From positions 1 through 46,079 of the forward strand of contig PHCB01000020.1 of assembly GCA_002842095.1 (NCBI GenBank): DNA of 46,079 nt. The letters are read 5' to 3'. The stretch's first letter is position 1, and every line of letters starts with the position of its first letter. The notes under the pieces were generated by a model, which saw only the letters and a list, made by a program, of their open reading frames with translations, did no database searches and was not told the DNA's origin. This document shows positions 17,475 through 27,000 of this stretch, piece after piece. The DNA is from a candidate division BRC1 bacterium HGW-BRC1-1. Its GTDB lineage: Bacteria > Sumerlaeota > Sumerlaeia > Sumerlaeales > Sumerlaeaceae. The position numbers and the translations under genes were made by a program.

Positions 17475-18350
17475 ATGACTCACCGATGGATCTATCTGCT
17501 ACCGGCTCTTTTGCTATGGGCTGGAGTGGCGATGACTCAACCGTCAGAAGGCCGTGGACCGGGGCCTGGCATGGGATTTCGCGCTGCCGAGCGGGGTGGT
17601 GAACGCCCGGGGAAACTAACGACCCAGGCGGGGCGCGACCGCGACACCAGCGATTCACGTTCCTCAATGCGTGAGTTCATGCAGGCGGAGATGACTCAAG
17701 TTCCCGCGCTGACCAAAGTCTGGCGGGGCGTGCAGGAGGTGCAACAGGACCGCCTGATTCTGGCCCGCGAACGGGAGGAAATTGCGCGGTCATCCAGCGG
17801 CAACACTCGCGAACAATTGCGGCGCTTTCACGACAATCTCGCGCGCGAGGATGCGCTGACGAGTCGGCTGCAGGAAATTGCACAGGAAGCGAGTCTGGTA
17901 TCAGACGCGGCGGAGAAACAGATTCTTGCGCGTCGGGCCCAATTGCAAAAGCAACTCGACTCGGGTAGCGACGAAAGCAAGGCAAAGAACTCTGACCCGG
18001 ACAACATGAGCACGACGCGCAACCTTCGCATGGCCATTCGTTTGTACGATATGATGCTCGAGCGCTTGCCGGCGCTGAAAGAAAACCCGGGCGATGCCGC
18101 AGCGGTGCAACGGTTGTTTGGGCGGACGAGTTGGTTCAGCGAGGATCTCGACCCCATCCTGATCGGTCAGGCCCAGCGGCGGCTGCGTCAGTTGGAGCAG
18201 GAAGCCAACGATTTGCGCCGGCGGGCCGAGCAATTGGAATCGCAGGTAACTCAGATGCGGGAACTTCTGGAGGCCGCCAGCGCATCTGGCCGCCGGGGCG
18301 GAGCAGCCCCCCCAAGCGGGCGTGGCGAGCGACCCGGCAAAAAGCCGTGA
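17475..18350 (+). CDS. Hypothetical exported coiled-coil protein
   Basis: The precursor is 291 aa with a signal peptide (hydrophobic 5-20). The following segment is Gly/Pro/Arg-rich and low complexity (about 22-60). The core is strongly helical and charged with coiled-coil character: about 95-165 and again 230-270 (AQRRLRQLEQEANDLRRR). The C-terminus is again Gly/Pro/Arg-rich. ATG 17475 has GGAG at 8 nt. I recognise no family; it could be a periplasmic structural or chaperone-like protein. A strong minus-strand terminator lies beyond its end. Confidence 0.6.
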   Translation: MTHRWIYLLPALLLWAGVAMTQPSEGRGPGPGMGFRAAERGGERPGKLTTQAGRDRDTSDSRSSMREFMQAEMTQVPALTKVWRGVQEVQQDRLILAREREEIARSSSGNTREQLRRFHDNLAREDALTSRLQEIAQEASLVSDAAEKQILARRAQLQKQLDSGSDESKAKNSDPDNMSTTRNLRMAIRLYDMMLERLPALKENPGDAAAVQRLFGRTSWFSEDLDPILIGQAQRRLRQLEQEANDLRRRAEQLESQVTQMRELLEAASASGRRGGAAPPSGRGERPGKKP

Positions 18351-18402
18351 GGGGTTCGTCGGTGGCTAAGGTCCGGTGAAAAATACATCGACGCAAAGTC
18401 GC

Positions 18403-18446
18403 AAAAAAAGCCCCGCGGTGAGGGGTTAACCTCTTCCACGGGGCTT
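18403..18446 (-). terminator. Rho-independent terminator of the ABC ATPase gene
   Basis: AAGCCCCG (18408-18415) pairs with CGGGGCTT (18439-18446). On the minus strand the stem is followed by a run of T (18403-18409), 31 nt after the ATPase stop. The T run is adjacent to a GACGCAAAG motif. Confidence 0.8.
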
Positions 18447-18477
18447 GTTACGTTTAAGTCGGTTTAACCAGGCGAAC

Positions 18478-19632
18478 TCACGCTCCGGCGACGGCGGTAC
18501 TGCTATCGGCAATCGCTTTGGCGTGGGCGTCATACAGAATGTTCGCTTCCGTTTCGGGGTCGAAGAAGTGGACCTTTTCCATGTTGAAGAAGAGCTTCTT
18601 CTGCTGATCCACCTGGGCACGCACCTGGGGTTCCACGCGAGCCACGAAGGAGTCTTTGCCGGTGGTCAAATAAAGGTAAATCTCGCTTCCCATGGGCTCC
18701 ACGACTTCCACCTTCGCAGAAATTTCCTGCTTGTTCGGCAATTCGATACCGTAGGAGGGATCGTAAATATCCTCGGGGCGGATGCCGAAGGTGAGGTTCT
18801 TGCCCACATACTGCGCCAGCGGTGCTTCGTAGCGGGCGGGAATGCGGACCTTGAAGCTGCCTTCGTTGAAGAAGAGACCGTTGTCCTGCTCCAGCGTTCC
18901 CTGGAGGAAGTTCATGGGCGGTGTTCCGATGAAGCCGGCCACGAACTTGTTGCGGGGCAGATCGTAGAGGGAGATGGGATCGTCGACCTGATACGCCAGG
19001 CCGTCCTTCATCACCACGATGCGGTCGCCCATGGTCATGGCCTCCACCTGATCGTGGGTGACGTAAATCATTGTCGCCTGCAGGCGTGAGTGAAGCTTGG
19101 AAATCTCGGTGCGCATCTGCACGCGCAGTTTGGCGTCGAGGTTGGAGAGCGGTTCGTCAAAGAGGAAGACCTTCGGCTGACGCACGATGGCGCGACCCAC
19201 GGCCACACGCTGACGCTGGCCGCCGGACAGTGCCTTGGGTTTGCGCTCGAGCAGATGGGCGATGTCGAGAATGTCGGCGGCGTCCTTCACGCGCTGGTTG
19301 CGTTCGGCGGCGGGAACTTTGCGCAGCTTCAGTCCGAACTCGAGGTTCTCCTTCACGGTCATGTGAGGATAAAGGGCGTAGTTCTGGAAGACCATGGCAA
19401 TGTCGCGCGACTTGGGGGGCACGTCGTTCACGAGGCGGTCGCCGATGTAAATATTGCCCGAGGAAATTTCCTCCAGGCCTGCCACCATGCGGAGGGTGGT
19501 TGACTTGCCGCAGCCCGAGGGGCCCACGAGGACGAGGAATTCCTTGTCGTGAATCTTGAGGCTGATGTCGTCCACGGCTTTGACGTTGCCGGGATAAATT
19601 TTTGAAACGTTTTCGAGGCGGACCTCTGCCAT
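18478..19632 (-). CDS. ugpC: ABC transporter ATP-binding protein, UgpC/MsmK/MalK family
   Basis: This cytoplasmic ATPase energises carbohydrate (CUT1) ABC importers. Walker A is GPSGCGKST (38-46), the Q-loop lies in MVFQNYALYPHMT, the signature is LSGGQRQRVAVGRA, Walker B is VFLFDEPLSNLD, and the switch His is in YVTHDQ. A C-terminal OB/TOBE regulatory region follows (FGIRPEDIY). At 384 aa it is full length. AGGAG lies about 10 nt upstream of ATG 19632. No permease or binding-protein genes are nearby, so it probably serves transporters encoded elsewhere, as MsmK does. A T-tailed hairpin terminates it. Confidence 0.93.
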   Translation of the reverse strand: MAEVRLENVSKIYPGNVKAVDDISLKIHDKEFLVLVGPSGCGKSTTLRMVAGLEEISSGNIYIGDRLVNDVPPKSRDIAMVFQNYALYPHMTVKENLEFGLKLRKVPAAERNQRVKDAADILDIAHLLERKPKALSGGQRQRVAVGRAIVRQPKVFLFDEPLSNLDAKLRVQMRTEISKLHSRLQATMIYVTHDQVEAMTMGDRIVVMKDGLAYQVDDPISLYDLPRNKFVAGFIGTPPMNFLQGTLEQDNGLFFNEGSFKVRIPARYEAPLAQYVGKNLTFGIRPEDIYDPSYGIELPNKQEISAKVEVVEPMGSEIYLYLTTGKDSFVARVEPQVRAQVDQQKKLFFNMEKVHFFDPETEANILYDAHAKAIADSSTAVAGA

Positions 19633-20134
19633 GGCGAAAGGGCTCCTGCGTTTTTAGAGATGAATGGAAGTAACGAGCGCAATCGGGCTAAATCAAACCT
19701 TTTCGACAAAGATGAAAAAATCCCTGCGAGGGGTGAAGATGCAATAGTGGACGATGCCTGTCTGGTCGGTGAAAAGTGTGGGTGAGTTGTCAACGATTGA
19801 GAGCAGAAAGAGCGATTTCGCAAACGCCCCCTGACAGGTTAAATAGGCGGCTATGCTTTCGAAAAAAGGGACAGGAACCTAAAAAAAATCAAAGGCAGCA
19901 CCAAGGATAGGATTCAGACACTTGGTTTTTATAGACTTAAGCGCGCTTTCGTGATTCGCATCAAGGTGCATTCTTTTCCTTGATTCTGACCACGGCAATC
20001 ACCAAGGTTCATTCAAGTCCAAAATACGCTGCCAGCAGTACTGCGGGGAGGGACCGGCATTGATCATTCGAAAGATTGCTGTCCCCCCTTATCACCTTCC
20101 CCCGGTATGCAGCGCGCGGCGAAGGAGAAGTGTT
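19633..20134. other. Divergent intergenic region between the ABC ATPase and CBM9-like genes
   Basis: These 500 bp contain no convincing gene. The centre (about 19840-19990) is AT-richer than its surroundings. Two imperfect direct repeats, TCAAGGTGCATTC (19961-19973) and CCAAGGTTCATTC (20002-20014), lie 41 bp apart, about four helical turns. They could be regulator sites for the CBM9-like gene. No clear -35/-10 pair was found. Confidence 0.4.
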
Positions 20135-20953
20135 ATGAAGAGAATCATGTTGGTCGCCTGTGCAGCAACGGTGGCAATGTCCGCCTATGCACAGAAGACC
20201 TACACAGTGAATTACGCCGCGACGGCTCCGACCATCGACGGTGTTGCAGCAGCTGCTGAGTGGTCAATCGCTCCGCAGGCCGGTGGTGACTTTGTGGCTC
20301 ATGATACGGGTGTGGTTTCGACTGAGCAAACCGTGTTCCGTGCGTCTTGGGATGCGACCAATCTGTACGTGTTGATGCAAGCTGTCGACAACAACATTGG
20401 TTACGATCCCAACTTTGCAGGCAACAACGCCACGTTCACCTTCACGAAAGACGATCTGGAGCTGTTCCTCAGCCCCAAAGCGACCAACACGGCGGGCGAC
20501 GAGAACAAGTATCAGATGGTCTTCTATCCGAAGACCGACGCCAGTGGCCAGCCCATTGACGGCCCCACCGCCTTCATCTGGGGCGCAGCCAGTGCCACAG
20601 CTGCTTTCCCCGGCGTCGGCTCCTGGCCCGCTGTCACGAATGCTACCGTGAAGCAGTGGATCACAGTGATTCCGATCGGCCCCGCAACCAGCATCGTGAC
20701 GATGGAAGCTCAGATTCCCTGGGCCTCCTTCAATCTCGCCGCTGTTAACGGCACCGCAGCCACTCCCCCGAACAACGGCGACCAGTGGTTGGCTCAGCCG
20801 GCTCGCGCCCACAACGCTGCCAGCGCCAACAACACCGGTGCCAGCAAGTGGAATCCCTCGGGCGCCGGCTTTAAAACCAAGCCTTGGGGCGTGTGGACCT
20901 TCACGGGTGCACCCATCCTTACCTCAGCCCAGGATTGGCAGCACATGCAGTAA
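20135..20953 (+). CDS. Secreted CBM9-like domain protein
   Basis: The precursor is 272 aa with a signal peptide (MKRIMLVACAATVAMSAYA, probably cut before QK). The mature part is a single carbohydrate-binding-family-9-like (DOMON-type) beta sandwich. It starts with APTIDGVAAAAEWSIA, continues with FRASWDATNLYVLMQAVD and DDLELFLSPK, and has the late strand MEAQIPWASF. Such domains bind sugars or sometimes haem. There is no catalytic domain. ATG 20135 has AAGGAG at 7 nt, and a strong terminator follows, so it is a monocistron. Its codons look adapted to high expression. An abundant secreted or surface binding protein is likely. Confidence 0.8.
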   Translation: MKRIMLVACAATVAMSAYAQKTYTVNYAATAPTIDGVAAAAEWSIAPQAGGDFVAHDTGVVSTEQTVFRASWDATNLYVLMQAVDNNIGYDPNFAGNNATFTFTKDDLELFLSPKATNTAGDENKYQMVFYPKTDASGQPIDGPTAFIWGAASATAAFPGVGSWPAVTNATVKQWITVIPIGPATSIVTMEAQIPWASFNLAAVNGTAATPPNNGDQWLAQPARAHNAASANNTGASKWNPSGAGFKTKPWGVWTFTGAPILTSAQDWQHMQ

Positions 20954-21006
20954 TTCATGCCGGGCGTAAGCCCTCAGCATGAACCCGCATAAAAAGAAAA
21001 TCTCCA

Positions 21007-21042
21007 CCCCGGTTGCCTGCAAAGGTAGCCGGGGCTTTTTTT
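21007..21042 (+). terminator. Rho-independent terminator of the CBM9-like gene
   Basis: CCCCGG (21007-21012) pairs with CCGGGG (21029-21034). The pairing extends inward through TTGCC/GGTAG with wobble. A T-run follows at 21036-21042. It lies 53 bp after the stop codon. Confidence 0.85.
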
Positions 21043-21106
21043 GTGTATTTGACCCACGGAATGGTTCATCGGGAAAACCGTTTGGTTTGATCCAAACGCC
21101 CAGCGG

Positions 21107-21134
21107 CGACCGGCGAGGGCGCCGGTCCCACATC
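21107..21134 (-). repeat. REP-like 28-bp hairpin element, copy 2
   Basis: This is the inverse of 12093-12120 with one difference in 28 bases. Here the stem is perfect: GACCGGCG and CGCCGGTC around AGGG. The substitution in the other copy turns one G-C pair into G-T, so hairpin pairing is kept. It lies between the CBM9 terminator and ilvD. Confidence 0.8.
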
Positions 21135-21328
21135 TGGTTGTGTTGCCTGGCTCAACCGGTGGAGGGAACGTGCAATCTATCCCGGGCGATTCTTGGTTTC
21201 ATGCCCCCCGAGGGGGCGCGGCGAGTAGCCGGGCGGTGAAGGTCGCGCAGCAACCGGAATCCCCGGAACCGTCCCACCTGACATCCCGCCCAACGGGCCA
21301 GCGGCAACCGATTGCGCGTGATCCTCAT
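21135..21328. other. Non-coding hairpin-rich stretch between the CBM9-like gene and ilvD
   Basis: I see no gene in this gap. It holds short perfect hairpins such as CCCCC-GA-GGGGG-type (21205-21216) and GCCC-AAC-GGGC (near 21288-21298). These sit directly beside the REP-like copy and look like accumulated dispersed repeats or a small structured RNA. Nothing here could be assigned to a known family. Confidence 0.35.
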
Positions 21329-21368
21329 AAAAAAGCAGAATGCTCGCCCATCCATCCGGCGAACATTC
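21329..21368 (-). terminator. Rho-independent terminator of ilvD
   Basis: GAATGCTCGCC (21338-21348) pairs with GGCGAACATTC (21358-21368) with one G-T wobble. On the minus strand it is followed by TGC and six T (21329-21334). It begins 30 nt after the ilvD stop. Confidence 0.8.
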
Positions 21369-21397
21369 CGCATTCTTAAATCCAAACTTCCCCACTT

Positions 21398-23215
21398 TTA
21401 CTTCAGCACGGCACCCTTGGCGGCGTTGGTTACCAGGCGCTGATAACGGCCCAGCCAGCCGTGGGTCATGCGGGGTTCGGGACGCTTCCATTCTTTCCGA
21501 CGGCGCTCCAGTTCGGCGTCGTCCACCAGAACCTCCAGTACGTGGGCCGGGATGTCGATGCGGATGCGGTCGCCATTGCGCACGAGGGCAATCGGGCCAC
21601 CCTCGGCGGCTTCGGGCGATATGTGCCCGATGCACGCGCCCCGGGTTCCGCCGGAGAAGCGGCCGTCGGTAATGAGCGCGACCTGGTCGCCCAGCCCCTG
21701 TCCCATGATGTAACTCGTCGGCGCCAGCATCTCCTGCATGCCGGGCCCGCCGCGGGGGCCTTCGTAACGGATTACTACCACATGGCCCGCCTTCACCCTG
21801 CCCGCCAGAATGCCGTCGCAGGCTTCCTCCTGGCTTTCAAAGATGATGGCCTCGCCCTCATACTTCAGCATTTTCGGGTCCACACCGGCGCTCTTCACCA
21901 CGCTGCCCTCCGGCGCGAGGTTGCCCGACAGCACCACCAGCCCGCCGGTTTCGGTGTACGGTTTGTCGCTGCGGCGGATCACGTCGAAAGCGTCCCAATC
22001 ATCCGTGGCCACGGCGGTGGTACCCGCTTCGTCGCTCATGCGGAAAGTGCCCGCACCTTTCAGCCGTGCGCCGCGTTCCACAATGCGATGGGCTTCTTCG
22101 GTGGCCGCGGGGGTGCGGATGTCGAAGTCCTCAATGTTCTGCCCGAGGGTCTTGCCCGTCACCGTGGGGCGGTCGAGATCCAACAGTCCGGGACGTGCCC
22201 GCACCACTTCGCCGAGAATCGTGTGGATGCCACCGGCGGCGTGCACGTCTTCCACGTGGTACTTGCTGCTGGGCGAAACCTTGCAGACGTTGGGTGTGCG
22301 GTCGGAGAGCATGTTGACTCGCTCCATGGGATACTCAACGCCGGCCTCGTGGGCCACAGCCAGCGCATGCAGCAGCGTGTTGGTGCTGCCGCCCATGGCC
22401 ATGTCGAGAATCATGGCGTTGTCGAAGGTTTCCAGCGTGCAGATTTCGCGCGGCAGCAGACCGTGACCCTCGCCCTTTTCATAAAACTCGCGGGCCAGTT
22501 CCACGATACGGTGAGCCGCACGACTGTAAAGCGGACGCCGCTCGGGGCTGGTGGCCAGAATGGTGCCGTTGCCCGGCAGAGCCATGCCCAGCACTTCGCA
22601 CAGGCAGTTCATGCTGTTGGCGGTGAACATGCCCGAGCATGACCCGCAGGTGGGGCAGCCGTAATCCTCGCGCAGTTTCAATTCTGCCTCGTCGATGGCG
22701 CCCACCTTCATCGCCCCCACGCCCTCGAACACGGTGATGAGGTCCATGGTGCGGCCATCGGGGGTGCGGCCCGCTTCCATGGGGCCGCCGCTTACGAACA
22801 ACGCCGGGATGTTACAGCGCATGGCGGCCATCAGCATGCCCGGCACGATCTTGTCGCAGTTGGGGATGCAGATCATGGCATCGAAACGGTGCGCCTCGAT
22901 CACAGTTTCCACCGAGTCGGCGATGATCTCGCGGCTGGGCAGCGAGTACTTCATGCCGTCGTGACCCATGGCAATGCCGTCGTCCACGCCGATGGTGTGA
23001 AAGATGAACGGCACGCCGCCTGCCTTGCGCACTTCTTCTTTTACGTACTGGCCAATCTCAGCCAGGTGGGTGTGGCCGGGGATAATGTCGATGTGGGAAT
23101 TGACGATGGCGATAAAGGGTTTGTTCTGATCGTCATCGGTAAAATTGCCTGTGGCTTTAAGAAGGGAGCGGTGGGGTGCCCGCTCGAAACCTTTGGTAAC
23201 GGTATCGGAACGCAT
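21398..23215 (-). CDS. ilvD: Dihydroxy-acid dehydratase
   Basis: This Fe-S enzyme dehydrates 2,3-dihydroxy acids in valine, leucine and isoleucine synthesis. Cluster cysteines lie in [10 protein letters not shown] (C120) and [16 protein letters not shown] (C193 region). The substrate/Mg region [10 protein letters not shown] and the C-terminal block [12 protein letters not shown] are also present. The 605-aa length suits the longer IlvD class. ATG 23215 gives the conserved N-terminus [18 protein letters not shown]; the open frame extends 24 codons further without support. It stands alone among ilv genes. The MBL-mfd unit on the same strand ends 166 bp upstream, and a T-tailed hairpin follows ilvD. 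Confidence 0.96.
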   Translation of the reverse strand: MRSDTVTKGFERAPHRSLLKATGNFTDDDQNKPFIAIVNSHIDIIPGHTHLAEIGQYVKEEVRKAGGVPFIFHTIGVDDGIAMGHDGMKYSLPSREIIADSVETVIEAHRFDAMICIPNCDKIVPGMLMAAMRCNIPALFVSGGPMEAGRTPDGRTMDLITVFEGVGAMKVGAIDEAELKLREDYGCPTCGSCSGMFTANSMNCLCEVLGMALPGNGTILATSPERRPLYSRAAHRIVELAREFYEKGEGHGLLPREICTLETFDNAMILDMAMGGSTNTLLHALAVAHEAGVEYPMERVNMLSDRTPNVCKVSPSSKYHVEDVHAAGGIHTILGEVVRARPGLLDLDRPTVTGKTLGQNIEDFDIRTPAATEEAHRIVERGARLKGAGTFRMSDEAGTTAVATDDWDAFDVIRRSDKPYTETGGLVVLSGNLAPEGSVVKSAGVDPKMLKYEGEAIIFESQEEACDGILAGRVKAGHVVVIRYEGPRGGPGMQEMLAPTSYIMGQGLGDQVALITDGRFSGGTRGACIGHISPEAAEGGPIALVRNGDRIRIDIPAHVLEVLVDDAELERRRKEWKRPEPRMTHGWLGRYQRLVTNAAKGAVLK

Positions 23216-23381
23216 GAAAAAAAGAGTGCCTCGCTTTTGGAGATTTACTTGGACGGAACTATGCACGGCAAAATGGTGATGCCACACAAAAAATGACCGG
23301 ATAACCGGGATAATTAATCACGGCGACATTTTCGCTTTGCAAAGGGGCGGGGGTATTCCTGCCCCCGAGTCGCCGGGTCGC

Positions 23382-24053
23382 TCATGCAACACGTATCACC
23401 CCCCCATGCCCCGGTACGATCCAACGCGGTTCCAGCGCCAGCAACGCGCGTCGGCTTGCGGCCAACGCGGCGGGGTCGGTGGCGATCGTGTCGGGCAGAC
23501 CGATCAGTGCTTCGGGAGCCAATTCGATGTGGGATGATAATGCAGTAGAACCCGCCCCACCCGCCTGCGGAGGTGCGTCATCCTCCCACCAAAACAAATC
23601 CCCCGCCACGGCCACCCGCCCGATTTGCGTTTCAGCCACAAGCGCGTAATGTTCGGCGCAGTGGCCCGGGGTCTCCAGCAGGCGCATCGTTGTGCCGGGC
23701 AGCAAACCGTTGCAGGGGATCAACCGGTCCCCCCGTGCCGTCACGAACCCGTCGCACACCACCGCGCTTGGAAACAGCGACAAGTTTACGATGTGATCAA
23801 TATGCCCATGCGTGAGAAAAACCGTGGTCACATCCTCGGGCATCACCTGTTGCAAAGCCAACGCAGCCAGCAGCGTGTCGGCGTTGCCGCCGGGGTCGGT
23901 CACCACCACCTGCTGGCCCTCGCGTAGCAACACACTGGCGCTGGCCGCCACCCAACCGCCGTCGTTATCCGTGCGACGGGCGTAGCCCGTGGTCAGCATA
24001 TGAAACTGCGCGGGCGCGTGACCCGGCCTTACCGCACACCCGCCCGCCGTCAT
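23382..24053 (-). CDS. MBL-fold metallo-hydrolase (MBLAC1-like)
   Basis: This is a zinc-dependent hydrolase of 223 aa. The metal-binding motif is THGHIDH (81-87), with a further His in ETPGHCAEH (131), an Asp in AVAGDLFWWEDD (152) and the final His in IVPGHGG. Length and order fit the MBLAC1/glyoxalase-II-like branch. The substrate is unknown. Its ATG overlaps the mfd stop in an ATGA arrangement, so it is translationally coupled to mfd. A direct role in repair is not implied by the family. Confidence 0.85.
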   Translation of the reverse strand: MTAGGCAVRPGHAPAQFHMLTTGYARRTDNDGGWVAASASVLLREGQQVVVTDPGGNADTLLAALALQQVMPEDVTTVFLTHGHIDHIVNLSLFPSAVVCDGFVTARGDRLIPCNGLLPGTTMRLLETPGHCAEHYALVAETQIGRVAVAGDLFWWEDDAPPQAGGAGSTALSSHIELAPEALIGLPDTIATDPAALAASRRALLALEPRWIVPGHGGVIRVA

Positions 24054-27000
24054 GCGGCTGCTTCCTCGGCGCTCACTTGCAGACCGCCGAGAATGCGCAA
24101 CGTGTCTGCTGGAACATCGCGCTTCTCGGCGTCCGTGAACTCGAACTCCAGCGCGTTGGTTTTATCGGTATAAATGCGCAGCCCCTTCTCGCGGGCGAAG
24201 TTGGATGCGCTGCGACCCAGCCGCGCCACGGCATCGTCGCGATGCACGATGAACCCCTTGGGCGTCATTGTGAGGCGTCGCAGCCCCAGCTTGCGCCCAA
24301 GCATGCGCATACGCGCCACACGCAACAGGTTCTCCACCTCGGCCGGCAAATCCTCGCGACGCGAGGGAGCCTCGCCGGCCTTGGTGGCCGTGGATGTTCG
24401 CTCCACCTCGCCGTAACGGTCGCGGAATTCCGCCGCCACTTCATCAAGTTCCTCGGGCGTCGTGGACTCCGCCACGCGCTTGTATAGCATGAGCCGCTGG
24501 CTTTCCACGGGCACGTACCATCCGGGAATGTGCACGCTCACCTTCCACTGGATTTCCACGTCGGGCTGTTCTTCGGTGTCGCGGGCCTGGCCGCGCAGCA
24601 CCTGCACGGCGTCCTCCAGCAAGCGGCAGTAAAGCTCGAACCCGATGTTGTTCATGGTGCCGTGTTGCTCCTTGCCCAGCAGGTTGCCCACGCCGCGGAT
24701 TTCCATGTCGCGCATCGCGATGTTAAAGCCCATGCCCAGTTCGGTGAATTCCTCGATGGCGGACAGACGCGCCACGGCGTGCTCGGTGATGGCCTCGCCC
24801 TGCGGCACGATGAGGTACGCATACGCGCGCCGGTTCTCGCGCCCGACACGACCGCGGATCTGATACAGCTGCGCCAGACCAAACGTGTCGGCGCGGTTGA
24901 TGATGATCGTGTTCACGTTTGGGATGTCGAGGCCACTCTCGATGATGGTGGTCGACACGAGGATGTCATGCTTGCGGTCGATGAAATCAAGCATCACCTG
25001 TTCCAGATCGGCGTCGGGCATCTGGCCGTGGCCCACCACGATGCGCGCGCTGGGGACGATCTCCTGCAACCGCCGCGCGATGTCGTGGATATTGTGTACG
25101 CGGTTGTGCACGAAGTACACCTGCCCGCCGCGGTTCAGCTCACGCAGCACGGCCTCCTCAATCTGCTCGCGCTCCCAATGCATGATGCGCGTTTTGATGG
25201 GGTGGCGGTCGGCCGGGGGCGTGTTGATGATCGACATGTCGCGCAGGCCCGACAGCGCCATGTACAGCGTGCGCGGTATGGGCGTGGCGGTCAGCGTGAG
25301 GAAGTCCACGCTGGCGCGCAGTTCTTTCAGCCGCTCCTTCTGGCGCACGCCGAAGCGTTGCTCCTCGTCCACCACCACCAGACCAAGGTCCTTGAACTCG
25401 ATGGACTTGCTCAACAACGCATGGGTGCCCACCACGAGACCGATCTTCCCGGCCTTCAGGTCGGCGGAGATTTCGCGAATCTGCTTGGCCGTCTGGAAGC
25501 GCGACACCATCTCCACGCGGATGGGGTAATCGGCAAAGCGCTCGCGGAAGGTGTTGTAATGCTGCTGCGCCAGAATGGTCGTGGGAGCCAGCAGAGCCAC
25601 CTGCTTGCCCTCCTGAATGGTCTTGAAACCAGCGCGGATCGCCACCTCGGTTTTGCCGTAACCCACGTCGCCACACACGAGGCGGTCCATCGGTTTGTCG
25701 GCCATCATGTCGTTCTTCACTTCATCGATGGCGCGCAACTGGTCAGGCGTTTCTGTGAACAGGAACGACGATTCGAACTCGCGCTGCCACAGCGTATCCT
25801 CGTGGGACGAATAGCCCACGCCCACGCTGCGCGACGCGTACAGACGCAGCAGCTCCTGCGCCATCTTCTCGATGTCTTCCTGGCTCTTGCGGCGGCGCGC
25901 CTCCCACTTTTTCCCGCCGAGACGATCCAGCGTGGGTGCCACTCCGTCGGCCCCGGAGAACTTGTGCACGTAGGCGATTTTATCCGTGGGCACCAGCAGG
26001 CGGTCGTCGTCGGCATAAACGATTTCCATCAGGTCGGCCACGCGCCCGTCGAGGTTCTGCGTGCGCATCCCCTCGTAGCGGCCCACGCCGTGGTGGATGT
26101 GCACCACCAGATCGCCCTTGCGAATCTCGCGGGCGTCCGCGATGGGCGTTCCCTTGTAAACCTTGCGGTACACATGCCGCCGTTTGTAGCGCCCGAAAAT
26201 TTCACGATCGGTTACGATATAAAGATTTGCCTCTGGAAACGAGAAGCCCGAATGCAGACGTCCGGTTGCGAGAATAACATCGCGCGCCACCGTGCCCCGG
26301 GCAGATTTCTCCGCCTCCGCCACACTGCGCACCACGGCAATTTCGTGCTCGCGCAGCATCTCGTCCATGCGCTGCACCTGGCCGTCGTTGTCGCACACCA
26401 CCGACATGACATAGCCGTTGGCCGCACCGTTGCGAAGCTGCGTGATGTAATGCTCCAGGCTGGGCTTCACCATCTCGAAGGATTGCGTGGTGAACGCCAC
26501 CGAGGGCACGCCCTTCACCACAGTCTCCACGAGAAGCGAGTGGTGCAACTGCGTGAAGCGGCCCACGGCCTGTTCCACATCAGCCAGCGTGGCGTAAAGC
26601 ATCGCGGGGTCGAGGGGTGCGGCGGGCGGCGGGGCATCGTCGGAATCGCCAGACAACGGATTCACCCGCACGCTGCCGGCGTTGTGCTGCGCGAGGCGCT
26701 CGGTGTACTGGCGCGCCGTGAGCTGGCGGAACCGTTCGTCCAGCATGAGGAAGTTTTCGGTGTTATCGAGCAGCACCAGCGTCTCGGCCGGCAGCAGATC
26801 AAGCAGCGTGGGCAGGGGCTTGTCGGGTGCCTCCGTCACAGCGCGTTCGATCAGCAGCCGCTCGGCGGCCGGCAGGAGCACCACGCGCTCCACGTCGCCC
26901 TTGCCACGCACGGAGCGCTGGGTGTGGGTGTCGAAGTAGCGCATGCTCTCGATCTCGTCGCCGAAGAGATCGATGCGAATGGGGTTTTCTGCGTCGGGCG

